Position numbers and translations under genes: made by a program | In this document: positions 1-6,182 of the stretch, piece after piece | Layout: the number at the start of each line of letters is the position of its first letter | Position numbering within the stretch: the stretch's first letter is position 1 | The notes under the pieces: generated by a model | Told to the model about the DNA's origin: nothing | Databases searched by the model: none | The model's input: the letters and a program-made list of their open reading frames with translations, nothing else | Source: Cyclobacteriaceae bacterium | GTDB lineage: Bacteria; Bacteroidota; Bacteroidia; Cytophagales; Cyclobacteriaceae | NCBI GenBank assembly: GCA_019751475.1 | Contig: JAIENH010000291.1 | Span: 1 to 6,182 of the forward strand | Direction of reading: 5' to 3' | Length of the DNA stretch: 6,182 nucleotides

Positions 1-992
1 CGCTCGCTTTTTTCTTTTCGGGTCACCTTACGTCGCCTTTCTACGGCCTCAACTTTCTGGCCGTAGTGCAGGCTGGCATTTATTTCGTAGCCGAAGAGCA
101 GCACCACCGTGAGCAACTGTATCCAGACCATCAATGCGATGAGCGCCCCAATGGAGCCGTACACTTTATTATAACTCCCAAAATTGGTAATGTAAAACGA
201 GAAACCGTATGACACGCCCAGGCAGGCAAGCGTAGCGATGAACGACCCAACCGAAAAAAACTTCCAGTTGTAATGCACGGCTGGCCCAAAGTAGTAGATG
301 AATGACACGGCAAAGAAGAACACGATGAAGATAACGAGGAACCTCAGCACGAACAGACCAAAGAGCGACAACCGGTCCAGCCGCAGGTTGCTGAAGTCTG
401 ACAATTCGTGCGTCACTCGACTGATGACGATTTCGCCCACTATCAACAGCACCACGGCTGCCAACAGCACCACGGCCAATATGATGGTAAGCCCCGTGGC
501 CGTCAATCTCATCTTAAAAAACCCGCGACTCTCTACCGTTTTGTAGCACGCATTGAATGCCCGCATCAGGGCCATCATCCCATTAGTGGCCAGGTACAAC
601 GCAAACACAAAACCAAATGTGAGTAGACCGCCTCGTTGAATATTGAGAATATCCAACACAGTACCTGACACCACTTCATACATGCTGGCCGGCATGTAGT
701 CGGCCAGAAACTCCATGATGGCGTTTTGATTGATGGTAGGGAAATATGTAGAGATGTAAGGAATCAGTGTAAACAAAAAGATGATGGTAGGGAAAATGGC
801 CAAGATAAAATTGTACGCTACCCCGTTGGCACGATCCATTATTTCATCTTCCTGGATGTTGAAAAGGAAAATTTTAAAAAACTTATACAACGAAAGATTG
901 TCGCTGCCTTTGATCTTGATTCGCTTCAGCCAATGTCGGCTGGTGCGGGCCGATGGCACTTTTAATATCCGTTTGCGAATGGCGTACTTCAT
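1..992 (-). CDS. YihY/virulence factor BrkB family membrane protein (C-terminus cut by window edge)
   Basis: This is a polytopic inner-membrane protein of the YihY/BrkB family. Its biochemical role is not firmly known; early links to RNase BN were later abandoned for this family. The frame is open from the ATG at 992 to the left edge, giving 330 residues and part of another codon. A basic N-terminal segment (residues 1-45) is followed by hydrophobic stretches near 58-82, 122-145, 163-190, 209-235, 246-270 and 279-303, consistent with six membrane helices. The loop and helix FGSYNKVYGSIGALIALMVW (271-290) and the GYEINA segment (301-306) are the clearest family signatures. The visible C-terminus is strongly basic (about 318-330), as expected for a cytoplasmic tail. 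An in-frame TAG at 1007-1005 lies upstream with no other ATG between, which fixes the start. It is the last visible gene of the mltG block, 17 bp after the thioesterase. An 18-bp-period duplication lies in the third helix. The family call is confident; the function is not. Confidence 0.93.
   Translation of the reverse strand, partial: MKYAIRKRILKVPSARTSRHWLKRIKIKGSDNLSLYKFFKIFLFNIQEDEIMDRANGVAYNFILAIFPTIIFLFTLIPYISTYFPTINQNAIMEFLADYMPASMYEVVSGTVLDILNIQRGGLLTFGFVFALYLATNGMMALMRAFNACYKTVESRGFFKMRLTATGLTIILAVVLLAAVVLLIVGEIVISRVTHELSDFSNLRLDRLSLFGLFVLRFLVIFIVFFFAVSFIYYFGPAVHYNWKFFSVGSFIATLACLGVSYGFSFYITNFGSYNKVYGSIGALIALMVWIQLLTVVLLFGYEINASLHYGQKVEAVERRRKVTRKEKSE
444..476. repeat. 15-bp direct repeat, 18-bp period, inside the YihY-family gene
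   Basis: The same 15 bases (CAACAGCACCACGGC on the plus strand) occur at 444-458 and 462-476. The period of 18 bp keeps the reading frame. On the coding strand the two copies encode AVVLL at residues 173-177 and again at 179-183, separated by Ala178, inside a predicted membrane helix. The identity at DNA level, including third codon positions, suggests a recent six-codon duplication rather than chance codon choice. Confidence 0.75.
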
Positions 993-1009
993 AGCAAGAG
1001 GACACTAAG

Positions 1010-1414
1010 TTAAAAATAAGGCGCCAATACCAGTTGAAAAGCCTCCGGTGGACGACAGGGCCTACCGGTTTTTTGGTTGACAAAAGCGAGCAACGTTTTA
1101 CCCCGGTGGATCAGTTTGGCCTGCTCATTGTAAATCTCGTACAAGAATTGTATACGCACCGAAGGTTTCTCCGGAATAGTCACCACAATTCGAAGCAACT
1201 CATCGTACACGGCCGGTGAAAGAAACTCGGAATGATTCTCTAGCACCGGCATGATAATGCCCATTGCTTCAAGCTCTTTGTAAGTAAGGCCCAACTGTCG
1301 CAAGCTTTCAACGCGTGCCACTTCGTAGTACATGGCGTAATTGCCATAATACACATACTGCATCTGGTCAGTCTCTCCGTAGCGAACGCGTATGTGTGTT
1401 TCGGTGGTGTACAA
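1010..1414 (-). CDS. Acyl-CoA thioesterase, hotdog fold (YbgC/FadM, 4-hydroxybenzoyl-CoA thioesterase type)
   Basis: A 134-residue single-domain hotdog thioesterase, predicted to hydrolyse acyl-CoA thioesters in the cytoplasm. The chain-length preference cannot be read from the sequence. The N-terminal block RVRYGETDQMQYVYYGNYAM (9-28) is the diagnostic motif. Asp16 matches the catalytic aspartate of 4HBT-type enzymes, and Tyr22, Tyr23, Gly24 and Asn25 belong to the conserved turn before the central helix. Length is normal for the family. The start appears to be TTG at 1414-1412. Reading upstream in the same frame there is no ATG before an in-frame TGA at 1471-1469, and proteins of this type usually begin only a few residues before the ETDQM motif. 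It begins 5 bp after the mltG stop, so it is almost certainly co-transcribed and perhaps translationally coupled. In proteobacteria YbgC sits beside tol-pal envelope genes; here the envelope link is with mltG and the YihY-like gene. The family is clear, the substrate is unknown. Confidence 0.94.
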   Translation of the reverse strand: MYTTETHIRVRYGETDQMQYVYYGNYAMYYEVARVESLRQLGLTYKELEAMGIIMPVLENHSEFLSPAVYDELLRIVVTIPEKPSVRIQFLYEIYNEQAKLIHRGKTLLAFVNQKTGRPCRPPEAFQLVLAPYF

Positions 1415-1419
1415 GATTT

Positions 1420-2487
1420 CTAGCTCTGCGTTTTCTTTTTTCTTCGTAAGGCTGCTCCTTTGCGTTGCTCAATGGTGAGGGCACGCTGGTAGCGGCTTGC
1501 ATTTTCGTTATGCTCACTCAAGGTGCGGGCAAAATTATGGTAGCCTGAAAAATCTTCCTTTGCGCACATGTACAGATAGTTACTGGCCTTGTAGTCGAGC
1601 ACAGCATCGATGCTGGCAATTTGCGGCAAGTTGATAGGCCCGGGCGGCAGCCCAGCATACTTGTAGGTATTGTAAGGCGACTCTACCTCCTTATGTTGAT
1701 TGAGCACCCGCTTGATGGTGAAGTCACCCACGGCATAGACTAAGGTAGGATCTGCCTGAAGTGGAATGTCTTTCTTGAGCCGGTTGATATACAAACCTGC
1801 TACCACCGGAGCCTCGTCTTGCTTTATTGTCTCTGCTTGCACAATAGATGCCAGGATGGAAACTTCAATGGGTGTTAGTCCGATGGCGGTGGCTTTGGCT
1901 TTTCGCTCTTCTGTCCAAAATTTTTTGTATTCCGTGTGCATCCGTTCAACCAAGTCTTCGGGGATCACATTGTAATACACCTGATAGGTATTGGGAATGA
2001 ACATCGACATAATATTTTCGTGTGTAAAGCCCTCACGATTGTTGTCAATAAAATCCTGTACAGCATATTGAAATTCCTCCGGGGTAACGCCTATGTTCTT
2101 GGTGATCTTCTCTTCGAGGTCATCCATCAGGCGCACATTGGTGATGGTCACATTGACCGGCTCTTGTCTTCCTTTCATCAGGGCATTGATGGCGGCCAGG
2201 TTGGTCATGTTTCTGCGCAGCATATAGCGCCCCGGGAAAATGCTGCGGTCGAAATTTTTGAGGCGCGCTAAAAAGCCAAACGAAACCATGTCGTTTACAA
2301 AGCCCTGCTCGCCAAGATCGGTCAGCACTTTGCGGTATGATGCACCCGACTTGATAACGAATAGCTTGTCATCGCGATCCACCAATACATTAGGTGTATA
2401 GATAATCTGGTAGAAATAAAATGTAAACGTGATTAGCAGCATGGAGCCCACTAAAAATGCCACCAACTTGATTTTCGGAAATTTCAT
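1420..2487 (-). CDS. mltG: Endolytic murein transglycosylase MltG (YceG family)
   Basis: A membrane-anchored lytic transglycosylase that cleaves nascent peptidoglycan strands within the chain and is thought to set or terminate glycan strand length. The 355-residue protein has a short basic N-terminus and one membrane helix at about residues 8-29, with the rest predicted to be periplasmic. Residues about 33-105 form the LysM-like N-terminal part. The YceG catalytic domain follows, with IPNTYQVYY (164-172), the active-site segment ILASIVQAET (211-220) in which Glu219 corresponds to the catalytic glutamate, then AGLYINRLKKDIPLQADPTL (230-249) and LPPGPINLPQIASIDAVL (280-297). The C-terminal tail (342-353) is rich in Lys and Arg. 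Length is typical. The ATG at 2487 lies directly before the signal-anchor, which supports this start. It is the first gene of the leftward block, with a TAnnTTTG box 15 bp before the start codon, and the thioesterase follows after 5 bp. No motif residue looks damaged. Confidence 0.97.
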   Translation of the reverse strand: MKFPKIKLVAFLVGSMLLITFTFYFYQIIYTPNVLVDRDDKLFVIKSGASYRKVLTDLGEQGFVNDMVSFGFLARLKNFDRSIFPGRYMLRRNMTNLAAINALMKGRQEPVNVTITNVRLMDDLEEKITKNIGVTPEEFQYAVQDFIDNNREGFTHENIMSMFIPNTYQVYYNVIPEDLVERMHTEYKKFWTEERKAKATAIGLTPIEVSILASIVQAETIKQDEAPVVAGLYINRLKKDIPLQADPTLVYAVGDFTIKRVLNQHKEVESPYNTYKYAGLPPGPINLPQIASIDAVLDYKASNYLYMCAKEDFSGYHNFARTLSEHNENASRYQRALTIEQRKGAALRRKKKTQS

Positions 2488-2502
2488 ATTGACTTAAGAG
2501 TT

Positions 2503-2532
2503 CAAAAATAAGAAAACGCTGGCGGATGGAAA
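2503..2532 (-). promoter_or_regulatory. Putative Bacteroidota-type promoter of the mltG operon
   Basis: On the minus strand the octamer TATTTTTG at 2510-2503 matches exactly the Bacteroidota primary-sigma -7 consensus TAnnTTTG. A weak -33 candidate, TTTC (2532-2529, consensus TTTG), lies 18 bp upstream. Transcription would start near 2496-2499, giving a leader of about 10 nt before the mltG ATG. The octamer match and its position are seen directly; promoter activity is inferred. An A/T-rich gap can yield such a match by chance. Confidence 0.5.
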
Positions 2533-2536
2533 GAGT

Positions 2537-2544
2537 TAACTTTG
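2537..2544 (+). promoter_or_regulatory. Putative Bacteroidota -7 promoter element for the YciO-like gene
   Basis: TAACTTTG is an exact match to the Bacteroidota -7 consensus TAnnTTTG, 20 bp before the GTG start at 2565. No good TTTG or TTG -33 box lies at the expected distance (about 2514-2519 reads AAACGC), so this is a half-supported promoter. A transcript would start near 2549-2551 with a leader of about 15 nt. It lies back-to-back with the mltG element on the other strand. Confidence 0.42.
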
Positions 2545-2564
2545 ACGATTGAAATACGTGCCTT

Positions 2565-3194
2565 GTGCCCGCTGAGTTGCTTCGAATACATCCGGAAAAC
2601 CCGGAGCCACGAAAAATCAGACACGCTGTGGATGTTCTGCAGCGAGGCGGCATTCTTGTGTATCCTACCGACACGATTTACGGCATCGGCTGCGACCTGC
2701 ACAACCGCAGAGCCGTGGAGCGCCTTTGTAAAATTCAGGATGTAAAGCCGCAGAAGCTCAACCTGTCGTTTATCTGTTCCGACTTGAGTCATATTGCTGA
2801 GTATGTGAAGCGGATTGATACCCCTGAATTCAAAATACTTAAACGCGCTTTGCCTGGTCCATTCACATTTATTTTTGAATCGAGTTCAATGGTACCCAAA
2901 ATTCTGGATGTGAATAAGAAAACGGTGGGCATTCGTATTCCTCTTCATCCCATTCCGTTGGATATTGTACGGCTGTTAGGTCATCCGCTCATCACCTCGT
3001 CCATTAAAGATGATGACACGATCAAAGAATACACTACCGACCCGGAGGAAATCTACGAAGACTTCAAACACTTGGTTGATGCCGTGATTGATGGTGGGCC
3101 TGGAGGAAACGTTCCGTCTACCGTGGTGGACTTTACTTCTGATATACCTGTAGTCACGCGTCAGGGGTTGGGTAACTTTGAAGAATTTGCCTGA
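2565..3194 (+). CDS. yciO: Sua5/YciO/YrdC-family protein, L-threonylcarbamoyladenylate synthase-like (YciO subgroup)
   Basis: A 209-residue YrdC-fold protein. Sua5/TsaC members make threonylcarbamoyl-AMP from threonine, bicarbonate and ATP, the first step of t6A modification at tRNA position 37. This protein looks closest to the YciO branch, for which that role is less secure. Visible motifs are [12 protein letters not shown] (33-44), the basic segment with Lys61 and Lys64 where Sua5/TsaC has its KxR motif, [12 protein letters not shown] (69-80), LPGPFTFI (96-103), TVGIRIP (120-126), ITSSI (143-147) and [11 protein letters not shown] (180-190). The ITSSI block lacks the Asn of the TSAN motif of true TsaC/Sua5, and the opening IHPENP is YciO-like. 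Full-length Sua5 has an extra C-terminal domain that is absent here. The start is GTG at 2565: an in-frame TGA at 2550-2552 lies upstream with no ATG between, and the first residues fit the family. The WbqC-family gene follows after 8 bp. The family is certain; the exact subgroup and activity are less so. Confidence 0.92.
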   Translation: MPAELLRIHPENPEPRKIRHAVDVLQRGGILVYPTDTIYGIGCDLHNRRAVERLCKIQDVKPQKLNLSFICSDLSHIAEYVKRIDTPEFKILKRALPGPFTFIFESSSMVPKILDVNKKTVGIRIPLHPIPLDIVRLLGHPLITSSIKDDDTIKEYTTDPEEIYEDFKHLVDAVIDGGPGGNVPSTVVDFTSDIPVVTRQGLGNFEEFA

Positions 3195-3202
3195 CAATCA
3201 CG

Positions 3203-3835
3203 ATGGCGACTTCTCTATTAATTGAACTTCACTTTCTTCCCTCCATCGAGTACTTCTGTGCTCTTCATTCATTTGACAAAATCGTACTGGAGCGATACGA
3301 ACATTTTCAAAAACAAAGCTATCGCAATCGTTGTTATTTGCTCACAGCAAATGGGAAGCAACGCATCACCGTGCCGCTGGTGTCCACGCACAAAAAAATT
3401 CTTATAACCGATGTTGAGATTGACTACGGTTCACGTTGGCATGTAATCTTCTGGCGAATGCTGCAGTCGGCATACACCAAAGCACCTTACTTCGAGCATT
3501 ATGCCGATGACTTGCACCGCGAATTGTTTTCCAAGCCGAAATTTTTGTTTGACCTTAATCTCCGACTTCTGTCATTATGTCTGCAATGGCTTCGCTGGAG
3601 CAAACCGGTTTCGGAAAGTGTGGCGTATCATGACGCAGTGCCGGCAGATTTTTTTGACGCCCGAAACTCCATTTCGGCCAAAAAAGACTTTCAAGAGAGA
3701 AGTTGGTATCACCCACAACCCTACCAACAGGTTTTTGGCAACAACTTTGTACCCAACCTCAGCTTGCTGGATGTGATCATGAGTGAGGGACCTGCAACCT
3801 TTGATCTTGTTAAAGCTTCCACGCGAAGAAATTGA
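3203..3835 (+). CDS. WbqC family protein
   Basis: A 210-residue protein recognised as WbqC-like. The family was named from polysaccharide (O-antigen) loci and its biochemical function is not established. Conserved features visible here are LPSIEYF (12-18), YEHFQKQSYRNRC (32-44), ITVPLV (55-60), a Trp and aromatic-rich stretch (79-100) containing YFEHYADDL (96-104), and the C-terminal PYQQVFG (173-179) and FVPNLSLLDVIMSEGP (182-197). I see no signal peptide or membrane helix, so it is probably cytoplasmic. The ATG at 3203 is 8 bp after the YciO-like stop, implying co-transcription. No glycosyltransferase or other polysaccharide gene is in view, so a role in polysaccharide synthesis cannot be supported from this context. 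The family call rests on remembered motif resemblance and length. Confidence 0.86.
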   Translation: MATSLLIELHFLPSIEYFCALHSFDKIVLERYEHFQKQSYRNRCYLLTANGKQRITVPLVSTHKKILITDVEIDYGSRWHVIFWRMLQSAYTKAPYFEHYADDLHRELFSKPKFLFDLNLRLLSLCLQWLRWSKPVSESVAYHDAVPADFFDARNSISAKKDFQERSWYHPQPYQQVFGNNFVPNLSLLDVIMSEGPATFDLVKASTRRN

Positions 3836-3840
3836 ACAAA

Positions 3841-3848
3841 TAAATTTG
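3841..3848 (+). promoter_or_regulatory. TAnnTTTG-type -7 element just after the WbqC gene (possible distal clpC promoter)
   Basis: TAAATTTG matches the Bacteroidota -7 consensus exactly and begins 5 bp after the WbqC stop codon. The -33 region is poor: TTCC at 3817-3820 with a 20-bp spacer is the nearest candidate. If used, it would give a clpC leader of roughly 105-110 nt. The gap is A/T-rich at this point, so a chance match is plausible. Confidence 0.3.
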
Positions 3849-3904
3849 AACTTCTGTTTTAGCTGCGTCAGCGCAAACGTCCAAAACCGACAAGGTGAAG
3901 CCAG

Positions 3905-3939
3905 TTGCATTTGACACCTCATCACGTTACATTTATAAC
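3905..3939 (+). promoter_or_regulatory. Putative proximal clpC promoter, TTGACA-N17-TATAAC
   Basis: TTGACA at 3911-3916 and TATAAC at 3934-3939 are separated by exactly 17 bp and match the classic sigma-70 consensus at 11 of 12 positions. A Bacteroidota-style reading overlaps it: TTG at 3905-3907, a 20-bp spacer, then TACATTTA at 3928-3935, which matches TAnnTTTG at all but the last base. Either reading starts transcription at about 3941-3947, only 14-20 nt before the clpC ATG. I see no CtsR-like heptad repeat and no CIRCE inverted repeat around it. The sequence match is direct; function and sigma factor are inferred. Confidence 0.55.
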
Positions 3940-3960
3940 ATTAAAGAAGCACTCCACTGC

Positions 3961-6182
3961 ATGGAAGCAAAATTTTCAAACCGGGTAAAAGAAGTAATCT
4001 CTCTCAGTCGTGAAGAGGCCTTGCGCCTGGGTCATGACTATATCGGTACAGAGCACCTCATCTTGGGTATGATTCGTGAAGGAGAAGGTGTAGCGGTAGG
4101 TCTTCTGAAAAAACTGGGAGTGCCCATCGATGACCTCCGCGGAGAAATTGAAAAAGTATCGAAAGGGACAGCCACCCACCAGGTAAAAGTGCTCTCCAAC
4201 ATACCGCTTACGCGTGCCTCTGAAAAAGTGTTGAAGATTACCTACCTCGAAGCTAAAGTTTTTAAAGCGCAGTTGATCGGCACCGAGCATTTGCTCTTGT
4301 CTATTCTGCGTGACCCGGATAACCTCGCAACACAAATACTAAACAAATTTGACGTGGGCTATGACGTTGTAAAAGAAATGCTGGAGTATCAACACGAAAC
4401 TCCTACTGCATCGCAAGACACCGATGATCCGGACGAAGATTCATCCAAGATGTTTGGCAGCGGTGGCAGCCAAGGCGGTGCTGGCACGGGAAAAGAAAAG
4501 AAAGGTACAGAAAAATCTCGCACGCCTGTGCTTGACAACTTTGGCCGCGATCTTACCAAGCTGGCAGAAGACAATAAGCTTGATCCGATAGTAGGTCGTG
4601 AAAAAGAAATTGAGCGGGTGGCTCAAATACTCTCCCGTAGGAAAAAGAACAATCCGATTCTAATTGGAGAGCCCGGTGTAGGTAAGACCGCTATTGCGGA
4701 AGGTCTCGCTCTGCGCATCATTCAGAAAAAAGTTTCACGCGTGCTGTTTGGCAAGCGTGTGGTAACGTTGGATCTCGCCTCGCTTGTAGCCGGCACCAAG
4801 TACCGTGGCCAGTTTGAAGAACGCATGAAGGCCGTGATGAATGAATTGGAAAAGTCACAAGATGTTATCTTATTCATTGACGAATTGCACACCATCGTGG
4901 GGGCGGGAGGCGCTTCTGGTTCGCTGGATGCTTCGAATATGTTTAAGCCTGCACTCGCCCGTGGAGAAATACAATGTATCGGTGCCACCACGCTGGATGA
5001 GTATCGTCAATATATTGAGAAAGACGGGGCACTCGCCCGCAGGTTCCAGATGGTAATGGTAGATTCCACTACAGTGGATGAGACCATCCAGATATTGGAC
5101 AACATCAAAGAAAAATACGAAGACCATCACCACGTGACCTACACCAAGGAGGCCATCAATGCGTGTGTGAAACTTTCTGACCGCTACATTAGCGATCGTT
5201 TCCTTCCCGACAAGGCAATTGATGTGCTGGATGAAGCCGGTGCCCGTGTTCACATCAACAACATTCACGTGCCCGAAGACATCGTGAAGTTTGAAGAGGC
5301 TATTGAAGACGTGAAGAAGGAAAAGAATCGCGTGGTTAAAAGTCAGAAATATGAAGAGGCGGCTCAGCTTCGCGACAAAGAAAAGAAATTGATCGAGCAA
5401 CTGGAGTTGGCGAAAGCGCGCTGGGAAGAAAAGACCCGTACAGAAAAATATACGGTAACGGAAGACAACGTGGCCGATGTAATCGGCATGATGACAGGCA
5501 TACCCACCAACCGTATTGCACAGAAGGAAAGCAACAAACTCCTTGGCATGTCAGGTGAGTTGAGTGGAAAGGTGATTGGACAGGAAGAAGCCATTAAAAA
5601 GTTAACGAAGGCCATTCAGCGTACACGGGTTGGATTGAAAGATCCTAAAAAGCCAATCGGCTCATTTGTGTTCCTGGGTCCTACCGGTGTCGGCAAAACA
5701 GAATTGGCGAAGGTATTGGCTACTTATTTGTTCGATAAGGATGACGCACTCATTCGCATTGACATGAGCGAATACATGGAGAAGTTCTCCGTATCGCGAT
5801 TGGTGGGTGCACCTCCCGGCTACGTGGGCTATGAAGAAGGCGGCCAGTTGACAGAAAAGGTAAGGCGCAAGCCATACAGCGTGGTTTTGCTGGATGAAAT
5901 TGAAAAAGCACACCCAGATGTATTCAACATTTTGCTGCAGGTGCTTGACGATGGCATACTCACAGATGGCCTCGGCCGCAGAGTAGATTTCAGAAACACC
6001 ATCATCATCATGACTTCCAACATTGGCGTGCGTGATCTGAAAGATTTTGGTGCCGGCATCGGCTTTGCAACCAAGTCGAAGCAAGACAACGAAGAGGAGA
6101 TCATGAAGAGCACCATACAGAGCGCGTTGAAAAAAGCGTTCTCACCCGAGTTCCTCAATCGCCTGGACGATGTGATTGTATT
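3961..6182 (+). CDS. clpC: ClpC, ATP-dependent Clp protease ATP-binding subunit (Hsp100; C-terminus cut by window edge)
   Basis: A cytoplasmic AAA+ unfoldase that forms a hexamer and threads substrates into ClpP. The window holds 740 residues of a protein usually near 840, so only the last part of D2 is missing. In order: Clp N-domain with its two repeats ([10 protein letters not shown] 24-33; [10 protein letters not shown] 105-114); a Gly/Ser-rich linker (about 161-182); D1 with Walker A GEPGVGKT (236-243), pore loop KYRG (280-283), Walker B ILFIDE (303-308), GATT (341-344) and Arg fingers (360-361); a short middle segment with a UVR motif (about 441-485, core [10 protein letters not shown]), which marks ClpC rather than ClpB or ClpA; and D2 with Walker A GPTGVGKT (573-580), pore loop GYVGYEEGG (620-628), Walker B VVLLDE (641-646), the ClpP-docking tripeptide IGF (700-702) and FLNR (731-734). 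All ATPase residues checked are intact. The ATG at 3961 gives the usual start [13 protein letters not shown]. The frame is open upstream to 3850, including a GTG at 3895, but that extension does not resemble the family. Confidence 0.98.
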   Translation, partial: MEAKFSNRVKEVISLSREEALRLGHDYIGTEHLILGMIREGEGVAVGLLKKLGVPIDDLRGEIEKVSKGTATHQVKVLSNIPLTRASEKVLKITYLEAKVFKAQLIGTEHLLLSILRDPDNLATQILNKFDVGYDVVKEMLEYQHETPTASQDTDDPDEDSSKMFGSGGSQGGAGTGKEKKGTEKSRTPVLDNFGRDLTKLAEDNKLDPIVGREKEIERVAQILSRRKKNNPILIGEPGVGKTAIAEGLALRIIQKKVSRVLFGKRVVTLDLASLVAGTKYRGQFEERMKAVMNELEKSQDVILFIDELHTIVGAGGASGSLDASNMFKPALARGEIQCIGATTLDEYRQYIEKDGALARRFQMVMVDSTTVDETIQILDNIKEKYEDHHHVTYTKEAINACVKLSDRYISDRFLPDKAIDVLDEAGARVHINNIHVPEDIVKFEEAIEDVKKEKNRVVKSQKYEEAAQLRDKEKKLIEQLELAKARWEEKTRTEKYTVTEDNVADVIGMMTGIPTNRIAQKESNKLLGMSGELSGKVIGQEEAIKKLTKAIQRTRVGLKDPKKPIGSFVFLGPTGVGKTELAKVLATYLFDKDDALIRIDMSEYMEKFSVSRLVGAPPGYVGYEEGGQLTEKVRRKPYSVVLLDEIEKAHPDVFNILLQVLDDGILTDGLGRRVDFRNTIIIMTSNIGVRDLKDFGAGIGFATKSKQDNEEEIMKSTIQSALKKAFSPEFLNRLDDVIV

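Noticed and set aside
731..795. 14-bp direct repeat TGATGGTAGGGAAA at 731-744 and 782-795 in the YihY-family gene
   Set aside because: Both copies encode FPTI at the two ends of one helix (residues 67-70 and 84-87). The flanking codons differ and family proteins commonly have Phe-Pro here, so coincidence or shared codon use explains it.
1936..2271. 111-residue plus-strand open frame opposite mltG
   Set aside because: It is antisense to conserved MltG coding sequence; the His/Ile-rich composition reflects the complement of mltG codons.
3862..3872. Small inverted repeat GCTG-CGT-CAGC between the WbqC-family gene and clpC, considered as a terminator
   Set aside because: The stem is only 4 bp and no T-run follows on either strand, so it does not look like an intrinsic terminator.
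3895..3960. In-frame GTG at 3895 that would extend ClpC by 22 residues
   Set aside because: The extension overlaps the likely promoter and does not resemble ClpC, whereas the ATG at 3961 gives the standard N-terminus.
3836..3960. CtsR heptad or CIRCE heat-shock operator before clpC
   Set aside because: I looked for GGTCAAA-type direct repeats and a 9-bp inverted repeat with a 9-bp spacer and found neither.
3976..4335. 119-residue minus-strand open frame opposite the ClpC N-domain
   Set aside because: It is a shadow of the intact, conserved clpC frame, with no recognisable domain and no promoter or start context of its own.
4870..5400. 176-residue minus-strand open frame opposite clpC
   Set aside because: It lies wholly antisense to the highly conserved ClpC D1 and middle region. 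Its hydrophobic, Phe/Leu/Val-rich look is what the complement of Lys/Glu-rich codons produces.
5662..6084. 140-residue minus-strand open frame opposite ClpC D2
   Set aside because: It is antisense to Walker A/Walker B coding sequence and resembles no family I recognise.

Overview
The window looks like chromosomal core DNA from a member of the Bacteroidota, most likely of the Cytophagia/Cytophagales type. The evidence is the ClpC N-terminus, which resembles ClpC from that group, the YciO-like and WbqC protein types, the lack of clear Shine-Dalgarno sequences before most starts, and several exact matches to the Bacteroidota -7 promoter element TAnnTTTG. Base composition is moderate and even. 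I see no mobile element, tRNA, rRNA or CRISPR. The lineage call is an inference from remembered family resemblance.

The layout is two divergent gene blocks. Reading leftward from about 2490 to 1 are mltG (endolytic murein transglycosylase), a hotdog-fold acyl-CoA thioesterase of the YbgC/FadM type, and a YihY/BrkB-family membrane protein cut by the left edge. The gaps are 5 and 17 bp, so this is very probably one operon with a cell-envelope theme. Reading rightward are a Sua5/YciO/YrdC-family protein (2565-3194), a WbqC-family protein (3203-3835, 8 bp downstream) and, after a 125-bp gap, clpC (3961 to beyond the right edge). clpC encodes the Hsp100 unfoldase that feeds the ClpP protease.

The 77-bp gap between mltG and the YciO-like gene carries back-to-back TAnnTTTG boxes, one per direction. 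The gap before clpC carries a near-perfect TTGACA-N17-TATAAC promoter-like pair, plus another TAnnTTTG match just after the WbqC stop codon. clpC therefore probably has its own promoter or promoters as well as possible read-through.

All six genes belong to recognised families and no stretch longer than 125 bp lacks a gene. I do not see a convincing undescribed system. The points most worth a second look are the promoter architecture, the YciO-type active-site variation in the threonylcarbamoyl-AMP-synthase-like protein, and a small in-frame duplication in a membrane helix of the YihY protein.
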